From the NCBI RefSeq assembly GCF_003438995.1, contig NZ_QSUN01000002.1, positions 124,001 through 188,000 on the forward strand: a DNA stretch of 64,000 bases. Reading direction: 5' to 3'. This DNA is from Bacteroides sp. OM05-12 (GTDB taxonomy: Bacteria; Bacteroidota; Bacteroidia; Bacteroidales; Bacteroidaceae). The notes under the pieces were generated by a model that saw only the letters and a program-made list of their open reading frames with translations, made no database searches and was not told the origin of the DNA. The position numbers were made by a program, and so were the translations under genes. Positions 44,901 through 53,419 of the stretch are shown here, piece by piece (positions within the stretch are counted from its first letter, which is position 1; the number at the start of each line of letters is the position of its first letter).

Positions 44901-44950
44901 TTTATCCGATACCGGCAGCCGTGACCTTTGGCTTAAACGTAACATTCTAA
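41915..44950 (+). CDS. SusC/RagA family TonB-linked outer-membrane transporter
   Basis: TonB-dependent oligosaccharide importer of 1011 residues. Signal peptide (to about 19, GVHAQ), N-terminal carboxypeptidase-like beta domain (about 24-95), TonB-box-like stretch LDEVVVVGYGTSRKRDLTGS near 105, plug domain (RGIGSMGNSNPYYIVDGMF) and a 22-strand barrel ending VTFGLNVTF. It pairs with SusD encoded 13 bp downstream. Followed by GH144 and GH3 genes, which suggests the imported glycan is a beta-1,2-glucan. Confidence 0.95.
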   Translation: MKKLLFLSLLFCMAAGVHAQGNITVTGKVMDGEMNEPIIGANILQRGTAHGAITDLDGVYSISVPMDAELVFSYVGMQTQVIRVDGRHTIDVTMKPDAKTLDEVVVVGYGTSRKRDLTGSIVSVKGDELTSTPASSPVSALQGRVPGMNVTTTGSAGTAPSITIRGIGSMGNSNPYYIVDGMFTDNIDFVNPNDIESMEVLKDASSLAMFGVKGANGIIIITTKKGKEGKVLFNFDSYTGFQTVMKGDRVKLADGNQFTDWYNELLRNSAADMGEGAPSPFLPQIAGKGTDWVDEVTRRAIITNQSFSASSATERSHSFFSLGYFKQDGVVKYDNYQRVTARFNTDYSFNDWATVGGNLAFSYWDKKTNSFSSYGDILTSAVRAMPTYAPYEENGEFMMPDRLVQARVNNPLAMAKTGTYDNKSHGYRMMGNVFADIRPLKKLTYHFGAYLDLGINSDKLYKEKFRYDANYEQPNSSLRRNNEEFTTFQQEHTLTWDDKIGDHRFKVMAGFTTNYQSQDGFWAARDSINVAGNQSDLPDEFQMLGMGKVQTATNGDGRSEETQISYFGRVNYSYLDRYILSATLRRDGSSKFAKGNRWGTFPSVGLGWVLSEERFMKENLPRVDFLKLKGSWGKLGNDRSSGRYDYYQFVNPNGQVAVIGNSLITLPSITAMADPGLTWEKMEGTEVGLEGQFLGQRLAAEFTFFNRVTRDFLASVPVPAAVGNGYMISNAGSMRNRGFEFAASWNGQAGDMTYTITGNLTYTKNKVLSLGDGSDKVDGPCITKVGETIASFYGYKTAGVFQTQEEVNAYVNDKGEKMMPDAKAGDFRFKDVNGDGVVNEKDRTILGAYFAPVTFGVSASFQYHGFDLALELAGVAGNDIYNSKKAPYNFNQFNFLEGWKDRWHGEGTSNKYPILSNQRPDNMRASDFFVENGSYLRLRTLQLGYTFPREWMQRIYLNKLRVYVNAQNLFTLSAFNGWTPEVGGSPLRSGVDDGALYPIPAAVTFGLNVTF

Positions 44951-44963
44951 TCCTAATACAGAC

Positions 44964-46457
44964 ATGATTATGAAATTAAAATATATAACCGCCGCTTTGT
45001 CGGCAATGCTGCTTGCCACAGCTTGCAGCGATGATTTCCTGAACCGCAAGCCCTACGGCTCCACCACGAACGAGGATTTGGGCTTCAGCGAGAACGAACT
45101 TTATCTAGGCATGGTATTCGATACCTACGGACATCTGCGCTCGTATGATGTCTCTGCAATGCCGTTTGTGGGTATCACCAGTGTGACGTCCGGTGATGCC
45201 GATAAGGGCAGTACGCCGACGGATTCGCCGGAGATGGGGCAGTTGGCGAACTTTACTTTCAATGCAGACAACGGGTTGATTTCCGCTTGGTATACGGGAA
45301 ATTTCGCAGGCGTATCCAAGGCAAACGAAGCGCTTAGTTTCCTTGCCACCGCTCCGCAGAACGATTCCATCGAGGTGATGAAGGCGGAAAGCCGTTTCAT
45401 GCGTGCGCTATATTACTTTAATCTGGTTCGGGCTTTCGGCGGTATGCCTATCGTAGACCATAAGCTGGAACAAGACGAACAGTCTCCTGCCCGTAGCTCG
45501 CTTGCCGCTACTTACGACTTTATCCGTGAGGATTTGGAGTATGCCGCTCCGCTTCTTCCGGAGAAGAGCACTGCCGGAACAAAATGGTACGGACGTGCCA
45601 CCCGTGGTGCAGCCAAGGCTTATCTGGCGAAGGTTTATCTGTATCAGAAGAATTGGTCGGAGGCGTATCGTCTGACGTCGGAGATCATTACTTCCGGTGA
45701 ATATAACCTGTCTACTCCTTATGATAAAATCTTTACCGAAGCGGAGGAGAACGGGCCGGAAAGTGTATTTGAGACGCAGTGCGATCAGAACATACTGTAC
45801 GGACAAAGTATCGGTTCTCAATATGCCGAGGTGCAGGGCGTGCGCGGTTCGCTCAACTTGGGTTGGGGTTTCAATGTGCCTTCCCAAAGATTGTTGGATG
45901 CGTACGAGGAGGGAGACCCCCGGAAAGATGCCACGGTTATCTTCCGAGGTACGTATGTGGAGCCGGGTGAACTGGTTCCTGCGGATGCGGACAATCCTTA
46001 CTATAACAAGAAGGTGTATCCGTGGATAGATGAACGAAACAAACCGAACCGCGACTTCTGGAATGGTTACTGGCAGAAGGGTTCTTGGATAGATATCCGC
46101 TTGATGCGTTATGCGGATGTGGTGCTGATGAATGCGGAGGCTGCCTGTGAGTTGGGCAATACGACGGATGCGTTGGCTAAGCTGGAGATGGTCAGGACTC
46201 GTGCCCGTGGCGGAAACAAGAATATCTTGCCGGAGGTGAAGACAACGGATATTCCGAAACTCCGTGCTGCCATTCACCATGAGCGTCGTATCGAACTGGC
46301 GATGGAAGCGGAACGTTATTTTGACCTCGTTCGCTGGGGAGAAGCGGCAGAGGTGCTTGGCAGTAAGTGGGTGGCAGGAAAGAATGAACTGTTCCCGATA
46401 CCGCAAAGACAAATCGACCTGAGCGGGGGAACGCTGACGCAGAATGCGGGATGGTAG
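44964..46457 (+). CDS. SusD/RagB family surface glycan-binding lipoprotein
   Basis: A 497-residue lipoprotein (lipobox LLATAC near residue 21) that forms the lid of the SusC pore. It carries the SusD TPR-like fold with MRALYYFNLVRAFGGMPIVD, AKAYLAKVYLYQKNW and the C-terminal RRIELAMEAERYFDLVRWGEA and NELFPIPQRQIDL signatures. Met at residue 3 is an equally good start. The stop codon is followed after one base by family C copy 1 and a 1.48-kb repeat-filled gap. Confidence 0.95.
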   Translation: MIMKLKYITAALSAMLLATACSDDFLNRKPYGSTTNEDLGFSENELYLGMVFDTYGHLRSYDVSAMPFVGITSVTSGDADKGSTPTDSPEMGQLANFTFNADNGLISAWYTGNFAGVSKANEALSFLATAPQNDSIEVMKAESRFMRALYYFNLVRAFGGMPIVDHKLEQDEQSPARSSLAATYDFIREDLEYAAPLLPEKSTAGTKWYGRATRGAAKAYLAKVYLYQKNWSEAYRLTSEIITSGEYNLSTPYDKIFTEAEENGPESVFETQCDQNILYGQSIGSQYAEVQGVRGSLNLGWGFNVPSQRLLDAYEEGDPRKDATVIFRGTYVEPGELVPADADNPYYNKKVYPWIDERNKPNRDFWNGYWQKGSWIDIRLMRYADVVLMNAEAACELGNTTDALAKLEMVRTRARGGNKNILPEVKTTDIPKLRAAIHHERRIELAMEAERYFDLVRWGEAAEVLGSKWVAGKNELFPIPQRQIDLSGGTLTQNAGW

Positions 46458-46685
46458 TTCGCTCGTTTGCTTGAGAGTGCTGCTGCATTTCCTCCGCTAC
46501 TCTTTCTCTGCGTGACGCTAAAGGAGGCAAACTCGCTTCGCTCAGACAAGCCTCCTTCTTCACGCGTCTCTCCGTTCATTCGCTTGACGCTGCGTAAATG
46601 ATGCAGCTCTCTCAAGCAAACTCGCTGTGGTAGTGGGGTGGGGGGAGTTTTTTAGGGGGATCTCGCTTCGCATCGAAGTAGTATG
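46458..46685. repeat. Structured extragenic repeat, family C copy 1
   Basis: About 225 bp directly after the susD stop codon. It begins with an arm (GTTTGCTTGAGAG, then GCTGCTGCATTT) that pairs with AAATGATGCAGC and CTCTCTCAAGCAAAC about 120 bp later, enclosing a smaller GGAGGC/GCCTCC hairpin. It ends with CATCGAAGTAGTATG, the reverse complement of the start of family E. The second copy is at 49592, directly after the GH144 stop. Confidence 0.8.
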
Positions 46686-46822
46686 TTTTTTTGCTGTATT
46701 CTATTGCGCTTTGCTTCGCTGCGCTGCGCTTTGGGGTGATATGTCTCTTTGCTGCTCTTCATGTTGCTTACTGCGCTTCGCTGGCTATTACCGCTTGGCG
46801 AAACAAGAGGGGCTGTGCCCCC

Positions 46823-46952
46823 TCTCCCTCTGTTTATAGAGGGAGTACCCCGTAGGGGGGAGGGAGTTTTTTCTTTAAGTTGAGAATTGAGAGTTGAGAA
46901 TGGGAGAAATTCCTTCGTGGCTTCGCGGCGTCTCCTCTATAAGCAGAGTAGG
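46823..46952. repeat. Extragenic repeat, family D copy 1
   Basis: A CTCCCTCTGTTTATAGAGGGAG hairpin and a GGGGGGAGGGAG run, then AAGTTGAGAATTGAGAG-type heptamers and TCCTCTATAAGCAGAG, a mirror of the first hairpin. Near-identical copies are at 50017 and 52971. The flanking 46686-46822 holds an AGAGGGG/CCCCTCT hairpin and a stretch that is an inverted copy of 47588-47660. Confidence 0.7.
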
Positions 46953-47093
46953 TATTTTAGATAGTTTTGGCTATCATCGCTTGGCGAAACAAGAGGGTCT
47001 GAGACCCTTCTCAAACAAGTTGCTGTGATAGTGAGCTTTAGATGTGATTTTGGGTGCGGAATGTAGTGAAAAAGATGAGGACGATTGAATACG

Positions 47094-47150
47094 AACATAC
47101 GGTCCTTTGTCTGTAAACGATAGGAGTTTGTCATCAATCGACCGTATGTT
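47094..47150. repeat. Palindromic element, family B copy 2
   Basis: AACATACGGTC ... AACGATAGGAGTTTG ... CAATCGACCGTATGTT, the same hairpin layout as at 16027, with a partly decayed left arm. Embedded in the susD-GH144 gap. Confidence 0.75.
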
Positions 47151-47243
47151 TATTTAGTTGAGAGTTGAACAAGTTGAGAATTGAGAATGGAAGAAACTTC
47201 TCTGTCGCTTAGCGGTCGGAATGAATCAAAAGTCAAAGCATCC

Positions 47244-47350
47244 AAGTTTCCCCGCTTGAGCGGGGATTAAGGGGTGTGTGATCTTTCTTTGCTTGTTAAA
47301 CTGTTAGAAAATTCACACACCCCCTACCCCCGCTCAAGCAGGGGAATTGA
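47244..47350. repeat. Family A copy 3
   Basis: Reverse orientation relative to copies 1 and 2: CCCCGCTTGAGCGGGG, TTAAGGGGTGTGTGA, loop, TCACACACCCCCTA, CCCCCGCTCAAGCAGGGG. It forms a tandem pair with copy 4, 30 bp away. Confidence 0.85.
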
Positions 47351-47380
47351 ATGCGGAATGCGTCGAAAGCCAAAGTATCC

Positions 47381-47490
47381 AAGTCTCCCCTGCTTGAGCG
47401 GGGATTAAGGGGTGTGTGATCTTTCTTTGCTTGTTAAACTGTTAGAAAATTCACACACCCCCTACCCCCGCTCAAGCGGGGGAATTGAGA
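47381..47490. repeat. Family A copy 4
   Basis: Same orientation as copy 3 and nearly identical to it. The linker (a GAATGCG, CGAAAGCCAAAG, TATCC sequence) is also repeated before copies 5 and 6, so the repeating unit is element plus linker. I see no gene between 47151 and 47638. Confidence 0.85.
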
Positions 47491-47638
47491 AAGCTTTGAG
47501 ACAACCTCTTTGAATAATTCAGACCATCATAGACAGGAGTATTTAAAGAATACAGAGTAACGGTCTCGTAGAAAGCAGCATAGAAGCATATCACCTCAAA
47601 GCAAAGCGAAGCAAGCACAATAGAATACAACAAAGAGA

Positions 47639-47925
47639 CATACTACTTCGATGCGCAGCGAGACTCTTCCGAATGTAGCATGGAGCGATGCGAAGCGAGC
47701 TTCTCTCGAGTATTTCCGGCATCAGTGGAGAAGCGTGAAGAAATATTGTTTCATTTCCGTGAAGGACAAAACGCTGTTTGAGCGTAGCGAGTTCGGTTTG
47801 TTCAGGAAATGGAAGAATATGTTAGCTTCGCAACGTAAGCCGGCGTTTTTTCTTTGTTTCGTTTCTTTTGTACGCACAAAAGAAATGAAAAGCCTGCGCG
47901 GCTCTAGCGCAAACAAACAAAAACT
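47639..47925 (+). repeat. Two-hairpin extragenic element, family E copy 1
   Basis: Starts CATACTACTTCGATGCGCAG and ends just before the GH144 gene. Hairpin 1 (47742-47821) has arms AATATTGTTTCATTTCC and GGAAATGGAAGAATAT with an inner GACAAAACG/CGGTTTGTTC pair. Hairpin 2 has 15-bp arms TTTCGTTTCTTTTGT/ACAAAAGAAATGAAA around ACGC. Copies at 50212, 53161 and 61861 also precede genes in the same orientation. Open frames across it are accidental. Confidence 0.85.
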
Positions 47926-47938
47926 AAAAACTAACGTT

Positions 47939-49591
47939 ATGAAACAATTAATATTTATAGCAACCATCCTCCTTTCCCTGCTGTCCTGCAAAACAGACAG
48001 CGTGAAAGACTCAAGTGGCTCGGACAATGACGGTAACTTCTCACCCGATGAGTCTTACCTGAAAGACCGTGACCTGTTGGATAAGCTCCAGCAGGATGCA
48101 TTCAACTATATGTGGAACTATGCCCATCCCGTGTCCGGACTCGCTTTGGAACGGAATACGGGCAAAGATACTCCGGTTACTACCGGAGGCAGTGGCTTTG
48201 GCATTGCCGCCATCGTGGTAGGTGCGGAGCGTGGATGGATTACCCGCGAACAAGCGGTGCAACGCCTGACAAAGATTGTCTCCTTCCTGAAGGATAAGAC
48301 GGAGCGCAACCGGCTTCACGGGGCTTTCCCGCATTGGCTGAACGGTGAGACGGGGAAGACCATCGCTTTCAGTCCGAAAGACAACGGGGCGGATATCGTG
48401 GAGACCTCTTTCCTGATAGAAGGATTGCTCATCGCCCGTGCCTATTTCATGGGAAACGGGGCGGAGGAACAGCTTCGCCGGGATATTACCGGAATATGGA
48501 ACGATGTGGATTGGAACTGGTTTACGAAAGGTGAGAATGACGGTCTGTACTGGCATTGGAGTCCCGATTACGGTTTCGATATGAACATGAAGATACAGGG
48601 ATTCAACGAATGTATGGTGACCTACGTGCTGGCGGTTTCATCGCCTACACACCCCATCACCCGTAGGGCATACAATTATTGGACATCGGGCGAGGGATAT
48701 ACCGACCGGGTATACAACGGTTATCCCATCCAGGCATCCATGTTTTATACCGGCCCTCTGTTCTTTGTACATTACTCCTTCATCGGGCTTGATCCGAAAC
48801 AGATGTCGGATGATTATGTGACTCGTGGTTATTGGGTACGCAATGTCACCCAGACACTTATCAACCGCGCTTATTGTCTGGAGACAGCCCCGAAAGAGAA
48901 CCGTTACAGCCAGGTCTACTGGGGGCTGACAGCGAGTGATATTCAGGGCGGTTATACGGCGAGTGCACCCGATAATGACCATGCTACGGTAGCTCCTACG
49001 GCTGCACTCAGCAGTATGCCTTATACGCCTCAGTATTCCATGCAGGTATTGTGGAATATCTATAATAATTACCGGAATAAGATGTGGGGATTGTATGGGC
49101 CGTATGATGCCTTCAGTCTCCGTTATGACTGGTTTGCCAATAGCTACTTGGCTATCGACCAGCTCCCCATTCCTTGTATGATAGAGAATTACCGGAGCGG
49201 ACTTCTGTGGAAGTTGTTCATGGGCGACGGGGATGTACAGAAAGGACTTGCGGTAGCAGGTATCCGTCCCCCCGTGTTCAAGACGGGCTTCCCCGAAGTG
49301 GTCGTCACCTTAGAGGCAGCTCATGGAAAGTATGTGGAAGATGCTTATGACATTCGCCGCTATCCGGACAATGGGCTTTACATGATACCGTATTATGTGG
49401 AGCAGTCCGGCAAGGCAGTCTTTACGATAACAAACCGTGACGGAGTAATTGTGCGGACAATGGATGAGCGTGCGGATACAGGGCGAAATATGCTGACTTT
49501 TCCGCAGTTTGTCCGTTCAGGGGATGATGTGTGTACGTTGACCATGACAGTAGGAGGAAAGGAATATAAACTTCCGATTCGATTGCATTGA
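47939..49591 (+). CDS. GH144-type lipoprotein, predicted endo-beta-1,2-glucanase
   Basis: A 550-residue lipoprotein (signal MKQLIFIATILLSLLSCKTD, lipobox LLSC) with the glucoamylase-like (alpha/alpha)6 domain of PF10091. This domain includes GH144 beta-1,2-glucanases. A conserved acidic cluster DNGADIVETSFLIEG near residues 148-162 and GFNECMVTYVL near 219-229 correspond, as I recall, to the catalytic-site Asp/Glu residues of the Chitinophaga enzyme. It should cut beta-1,2-glucan to sophoro-oligosaccharides at the cell surface or periplasm. The frame is open 96 codons further upstream through repeat E; the lipoprotein signal sets the start. Confidence 0.85.
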   Translation: MKQLIFIATILLSLLSCKTDSVKDSSGSDNDGNFSPDESYLKDRDLLDKLQQDAFNYMWNYAHPVSGLALERNTGKDTPVTTGGSGFGIAAIVVGAERGWITREQAVQRLTKIVSFLKDKTERNRLHGAFPHWLNGETGKTIAFSPKDNGADIVETSFLIEGLLIARAYFMGNGAEEQLRRDITGIWNDVDWNWFTKGENDGLYWHWSPDYGFDMNMKIQGFNECMVTYVLAVSSPTHPITRRAYNYWTSGEGYTDRVYNGYPIQASMFYTGPLFFVHYSFIGLDPKQMSDDYVTRGYWVRNVTQTLINRAYCLETAPKENRYSQVYWGLTASDIQGGYTASAPDNDHATVAPTAALSSMPYTPQYSMQVLWNIYNNYRNKMWGLYGPYDAFSLRYDWFANSYLAIDQLPIPCMIENYRSGLLWKLFMGDGDVQKGLAVAGIRPPVFKTGFPEVVVTLEAAHGKYVEDAYDIRRYPDNGLYMIPYYVEQSGKAVFTITNRDGVIVRTMDERADTGRNMLTFPQFVRSGDDVCTLTMTVGGKEYKLPIRLH

Positions 49592-49815
49592 CGCTCGTTT
49601 GTTTGAGCGTGCTGCTGCATTTCTTCCGCTGCTCCTTCTCTGCGTGACGCTAAAGGAGGCAAACTTGCTTCGCTCAAACAAGCCTCCTTCTTCACGCGCC
49701 CCTCCCGTTCATTCGCTTGACGCTGCGTAAATGATGCAGTTCTCTCAAGCAAACTCGTTGGGGTAGTGGGGTTAGGGGGAGTTTGGGGATCTCGCTTCGC
49801 ATCGAAGTAGTATGC
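49592..49815. repeat. Structured extragenic repeat, family C copy 2
   Basis: Begins directly after the GH144 stop codon and matches copy 1 over its whole length, including the closing CATCGAAGTAGTATG. Its outer arm GTTTGTTTGAG pairs with CTCAAGCAAAC using a G-U pair. A single family B half-site (ATACGGTCGG) follows near 49865. Confidence 0.8.
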
Positions 49816-50016
49816 TTTGGGTGCGGTATGTGGTGAAAAAAGATACGGGCGATTGAACACAAATATACGGTCGGTCGTTCTTATTAAGTTGAGAGTTGAA
49901 TAAATTGAGAGTTGAGAGTGGAAGAAACTTCTTCGTCGCTTTGCGGCGCCTCTTATAGGGATGGGCTACCATAAGCAAGAGTAATTTTACGTTGCAGTAA
50001 GCAGTCGTAATTTCAA

Positions 50017-50153
50017 GCTCTCCCTCTGTTTATAGAGGGAGTCCCCGTAGGGGGAGGGAGTTCTTTCTTAAGTTGAGAGTTAAGAGTTGAGAGTTGAGAA
50101 TGGAAGAAACTCCTCCGTCGCTTCGCGCCACCTCCTCTATAAACAGAGGAGGA
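50017..50153. repeat. Family D copy 2
   Basis: CTCCCTCTGTTTATAGAGGGAG, GGGGGAGGGAG, TTGAGAGTT heptamers, then CCTCCTCTATAAACAGAGGAGG. Same order and orientation as copy 1. I see no gene in 49816-50211. Confidence 0.7.
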
Positions 50154-50211
50154 TCTTTTGGGTAGTTTAGACTATCATAAACGGGAGTATTTAAAGAAAG
50201 CAGCGAAGATA

Positions 50212-50511
50212 CATACTACTTCGATGCGCAGTGAGACTCTTCTGGATGTAGCATGGAGCGATGCGCAGCGAGCTTCTCTCGAAAAGAGCGAGCTTCTCCT
50301 GAGTATTTCCGGCATCAGTGGAGAAGCGTGAAGAAATATTGTTTCATTTCCGTAAAGAACAAAACGCTGTTTGAGCGTAGCGAGTTCGTTTTGTTTAGGA
50401 AATGGAAGAATATTTTAGCTTCGCAACGTAAGCCGGCGTTTTTTCTTTGTTTCGTTTCTTTTGTACGCACAAAAGAAATGAAAAGCCTGCGCGGCTAGAG
50501 CGCAAATAAAC
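50212..50511 (+). repeat. Family E copy 2
   Basis: Hairpin 1 at 50335-50414 (AATATTGTTTCATTTCC with GGAAATGGAAGAATATT, inner GAACAAAACG/CGTTTTGTTC) and hairpin 2 at 50450-50483. The element ends about 25 bp before the GH3 start codon. Confidence 0.85.
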
Positions 50512-50535
50512 AACCAAAACCTAGACATATAAATT

Positions 50536-52788
50536 ATGAAACAGACCTTTAAGAACCTAACATTCATCGGAACCATCGCCATCGCATTGGGAAGCTGTTC
50601 CGGCACAAGCTCCGACGATTACCCCCGGACTCCGTGGGGCAACGATAAACAAGTTTATGAACGTGTGGACTCCGTCATGAAGCTGATGACGTTGGAGCAA
50701 AAAGTAGGGCAGATGTGCCTGCTCACTAGTAATTGGGACGTTACCGGGCCTACCATGCGCGACAATTATGCCGAGTATATCCGTTCCGGACAGGTGGGGA
50801 ATATCTTCAATGCCCACACCACCAAGTACACCCGTGAGCTGCAACGTATTGCCGTCGAGGAGACAGAGCGGAAGATACCTTTGTTGTTCGGGTATGACGT
50901 GATACACGGGCATAAGACCATGTTTCCGATTTCGCTCGGGGAGAGTTGCTCATGGGATACGGTAGCCATCGGACGGGCGTCGCATATCTCGGCGGTAGAG
51001 GCGGCTGCTTCCGGCATCCACTGGACGTATGCTCCGATGGTGGACATCGTGCGTGACCCTCGTTGGGGACGTGTATCCGAGAGTGCCGGTGAAGATCCTT
51101 TCCTAGGGAGTTGCATCGCGGCTGTCCGTGTGAAGGCCATACAGGGAGATAATCTTGCCGATAAATACAGCGTATTGGCTTGTGTGAAACATTTTGCCGC
51201 ATACGGCGCGGCACAGGCGGGGCGCGATTACCACACGGTGGACATCTCCGACCGCGAACTGCGTGACATCTATCTTCCACCGTTCAAAGCGGCGGTAGAT
51301 GCAGGTGTGGGAAGTATCATGACCTCTTTCAATGAGTTGGACGGCGTGCCGGCATCTGCCAGCGATTACCTGTTCAAGACCATCCTGCGTGATGAATGGG
51401 GCTTCAAAGGTTTTGCCGTGACGGATTATACGGCTATCAACGAACTGGTGCCTCACGGCGTGGCTGCGGATAGGGAAGAGGCGGCGTTGCTGTCTATCGA
51501 CGCAGGTATCGACATGGATATGGAGAGCATGGCTTACGGTGATTATCTGGTGAAGCTCGTAAAGGCGGGCAAGGTGAAGGAAAGTCAGATAGACACCGCC
51601 GTCCGCAGGATTCTTGCCATGAAAGTACGTTTGGGATTGTTTGACGACCCTTATCGCTATTGTGATCCCGAAGCAGAGCAGAAGATGATTTATGCACCCG
51701 AAAACCTCTCGGCGAGTCGTGACATGGCGCGTAAGAGTTTCGTGTTGTTGAAGAATGAGAAGCAAACCTTGCCTTTGCCACGCAACCGACACATCGTGGT
51801 CATCGGTGAACTGGCGAATACGCAGCGCGACCTGATAGGCTCATGGCAAGCTGCGGGCGACGCTTCCCGTTGCATGACGATATTGGATGCCATCCGCAGG
51901 CAGTCCGGACCGCAGGCTACGATTACTTACGTGGAAGGTTGTAAGGTGGACGGCACTGATAAAAGCGGTTTCCCTGCTGCTGTGGCGGCTGCCCGCAATG
52001 CCGATGCGGTAGTGTTTGTGATGGGCGAGCGTTGGGATTTGAGTGGTGAAGCCGCTTCCCGTTCCAACATCGATGTGCCCGGTGTGCAGACGGATTTGCT
52101 TGCGCAGTTGGCAGCATTGCCCGTACCCGTTACGGTTGTCCTGATGAATGGGCGTCCGCTTACTCTGGAGCGTGAAAGCCAATTGGCGAATGCCATTCTC
52201 GACGTATGGTATCCCGGAACGGAAGGCGGCCCGGCAGTAGCCGAAGTGCTTTTCGGAGATTATAACCCTTCCGGCAAGCTCACGATGACTTTCCCCCGCA
52301 ACGTAGGGCAAGTACCTATTTATTACAACATGAAGAATACCGGACGCCCCATACAAGGTGATGAGAAATATACCAGCCGTTATCTGGATGTACCCAACAC
52401 ACCGTTGTATCCTTTCGGTTTCGGTCTGAGCTACACCACCTTCCAATACTCCCAACCGATTGTCAGCTCTACCACGTTGACAGACAGCGCACCGATTACC
52501 GTCTCCGTCACCGTGACCAATACCGGAGACTATGATGGTGAAGAAGTTGTACAACTCTATGTGCAAGACTTGGTAGGCAGTGTCACCCGTCCGGTGAAGG
52601 AGTTGAAAGGGTTCCGCAAGCTGATGATAAAGAAAGGTGAGAGCGCAGATGTGAAGTTCGCCCTCACCGCCGAAGACCTTGCCTTCACCCGTAAAAACAA
52701 TACATGGGGCACAGAAGCCGGCGACTATAAAGTATACGTAGGGACCAACTCCGAAGATGTTCAAGAGGCTATCTTTACGCTGCAATAG
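50536..52788 (+). CDS. GH3 beta-glucosidase (lipoprotein)
   Basis: A 750-residue glycoside hydrolase family 3 enzyme with lipobox LGSC near residue 21. The N-terminal TIM barrel has MVDIVRDPRWGRVSESAGEDP, the KHFAAYGAAQAGRDYH region and the nucleophile Asp in FKGFAVTDYTAINE near residue 300. A middle alpha/beta sandwich and a C-terminal fibronectin-III-like domain (about 650-745) complete it. A Bacteroides thetaiotaomicron GH3 next to a GH144 gene is known to act on sophorose and beta-1,2-gluco-oligosaccharides; the same role is inferred here. A xylosidase or general glucosidase role is possible. Confidence 0.92.
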   Translation: MKQTFKNLTFIGTIAIALGSCSGTSSDDYPRTPWGNDKQVYERVDSVMKLMTLEQKVGQMCLLTSNWDVTGPTMRDNYAEYIRSGQVGNIFNAHTTKYTRELQRIAVEETERKIPLLFGYDVIHGHKTMFPISLGESCSWDTVAIGRASHISAVEAAASGIHWTYAPMVDIVRDPRWGRVSESAGEDPFLGSCIAAVRVKAIQGDNLADKYSVLACVKHFAAYGAAQAGRDYHTVDISDRELRDIYLPPFKAAVDAGVGSIMTSFNELDGVPASASDYLFKTILRDEWGFKGFAVTDYTAINELVPHGVAADREEAALLSIDAGIDMDMESMAYGDYLVKLVKAGKVKESQIDTAVRRILAMKVRLGLFDDPYRYCDPEAEQKMIYAPENLSASRDMARKSFVLLKNEKQTLPLPRNRHIVVIGELANTQRDLIGSWQAAGDASRCMTILDAIRRQSGPQATITYVEGCKVDGTDKSGFPAAVAAARNADAVVFVMGERWDLSGEAASRSNIDVPGVQTDLLAQLAALPVPVTVVLMNGRPLTLERESQLANAILDVWYPGTEGGPAVAEVLFGDYNPSGKLTMTFPRNVGQVPIYYNMKNTGRPIQGDEKYTSRYLDVPNTPLYPFGFGLSYTTFQYSQPIVSSTTLTDSAPITVSVTVTNTGDYDGEEVVQLYVQDLVGSVTRPVKELKGFRKLMIKKGESADVKFALTAEDLAFTRKNNTWGTEAGDYKVYVGTNSEDVQEAIFTLQ

Positions 52789-52794
52789 TTTTCT

Positions 52795-53109
52795 TAATTG
52801 AGAATTGAGAGTGGAAGAAACTTCTCCGCCGCTTCGCGACACCTCCTCTATAAACAGAGGAGGAGGGGTGTCGGATTCTTTTGTTTCGCCAAGCGATGCT
52901 TTCCTAATCTCTCCCTATAAGCAGAGGAGCTTTTAGATCGTTTAGACTATCATCGCAGGAGTAGTTAAAGCTCTCCCTCTGTTTATAGAGGGAGTCCCCG
53001 CAGGGGGAGGGAGTTCTTTCTTTAAGTTGAGAATGGAGAGTTAAGAATTGAGAATGGAAGAAACTCCTCCGTCACTTCGTGACACCTCCTCTATAAACAG
53101 AGGAGGAGC
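52795..53109. repeat. Family D copy 3 with a partial fourth copy
   Basis: 52795-52866 carries the TTGAGAATTGAGAG, CCTCCTCTATAAACAGAGGAGG end of the unit; 52971-53109 is a full unit as at 50017. Between them is another TCTCCCTATAAGCAGAGGAG variant. No gene seen in the gap 52789-53441. Confidence 0.7.
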
Positions 53110-53160
53110 TTTTGAATAGTTTATCATAAACAAGAGTGTCTAAAGAATGCAGCGAATAGA

Positions 53161-53394
53161 CATACTACTTCGATGCGCAGCGAGATTCTCTCGAAAACAG
53201 CGAGCTTCTCTCGAGTATTTCCGGCATCAGTGGAGAAGCGTAAAGAAATATAGCTTCATTTCCGTCAAGAACAAAACGCTGTTTGAGCGTAGCGAGTTCG
53301 TTTTGTTCAGGAAATGGAGCTATATTTTAGCTTCGCAACGTAGCCGGCGATTTTTCTTTGTTTCGTTTCTTTTGTTCGTACAAAAGAAATGAAA
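53161..53394 (+). repeat. Family E copy 3
   Basis: Hairpin 1 at 53247-53326 has arms AATATAGCTTCATTTCC and GGAAATGGAGCTATATT, a compensatory variant of copies 1-2. Hairpin 2 at 53361-53394 has the loop TCGT. It ends 18 bp before the pyridoxamine kinase -7 box. Confidence 0.85.
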
Positions 53395-53411
53395 ATCCCA
53401 AAAACTCTCCG

Positions 53412-53419
53412 TATATTTG
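53412..53419 (+). promoter_or_regulatory. Candidate -7 box for pyridoxamine kinase
   Basis: TATATTTG, exact TAnnTTTG match, 22 bp before the start codon and just after hairpin 2 of family E. No -33 TTG at proper spacing. Confidence 0.5.

Noticed and set aside
47651..47938. N-terminal extension of the GH144 protein and similar frames at 50253 and 53147
   Set aside because: These frames lie inside family E copies and encode the same low-quality peptide before unrelated genes. The true starts have lipoprotein signals or clear fold starts.
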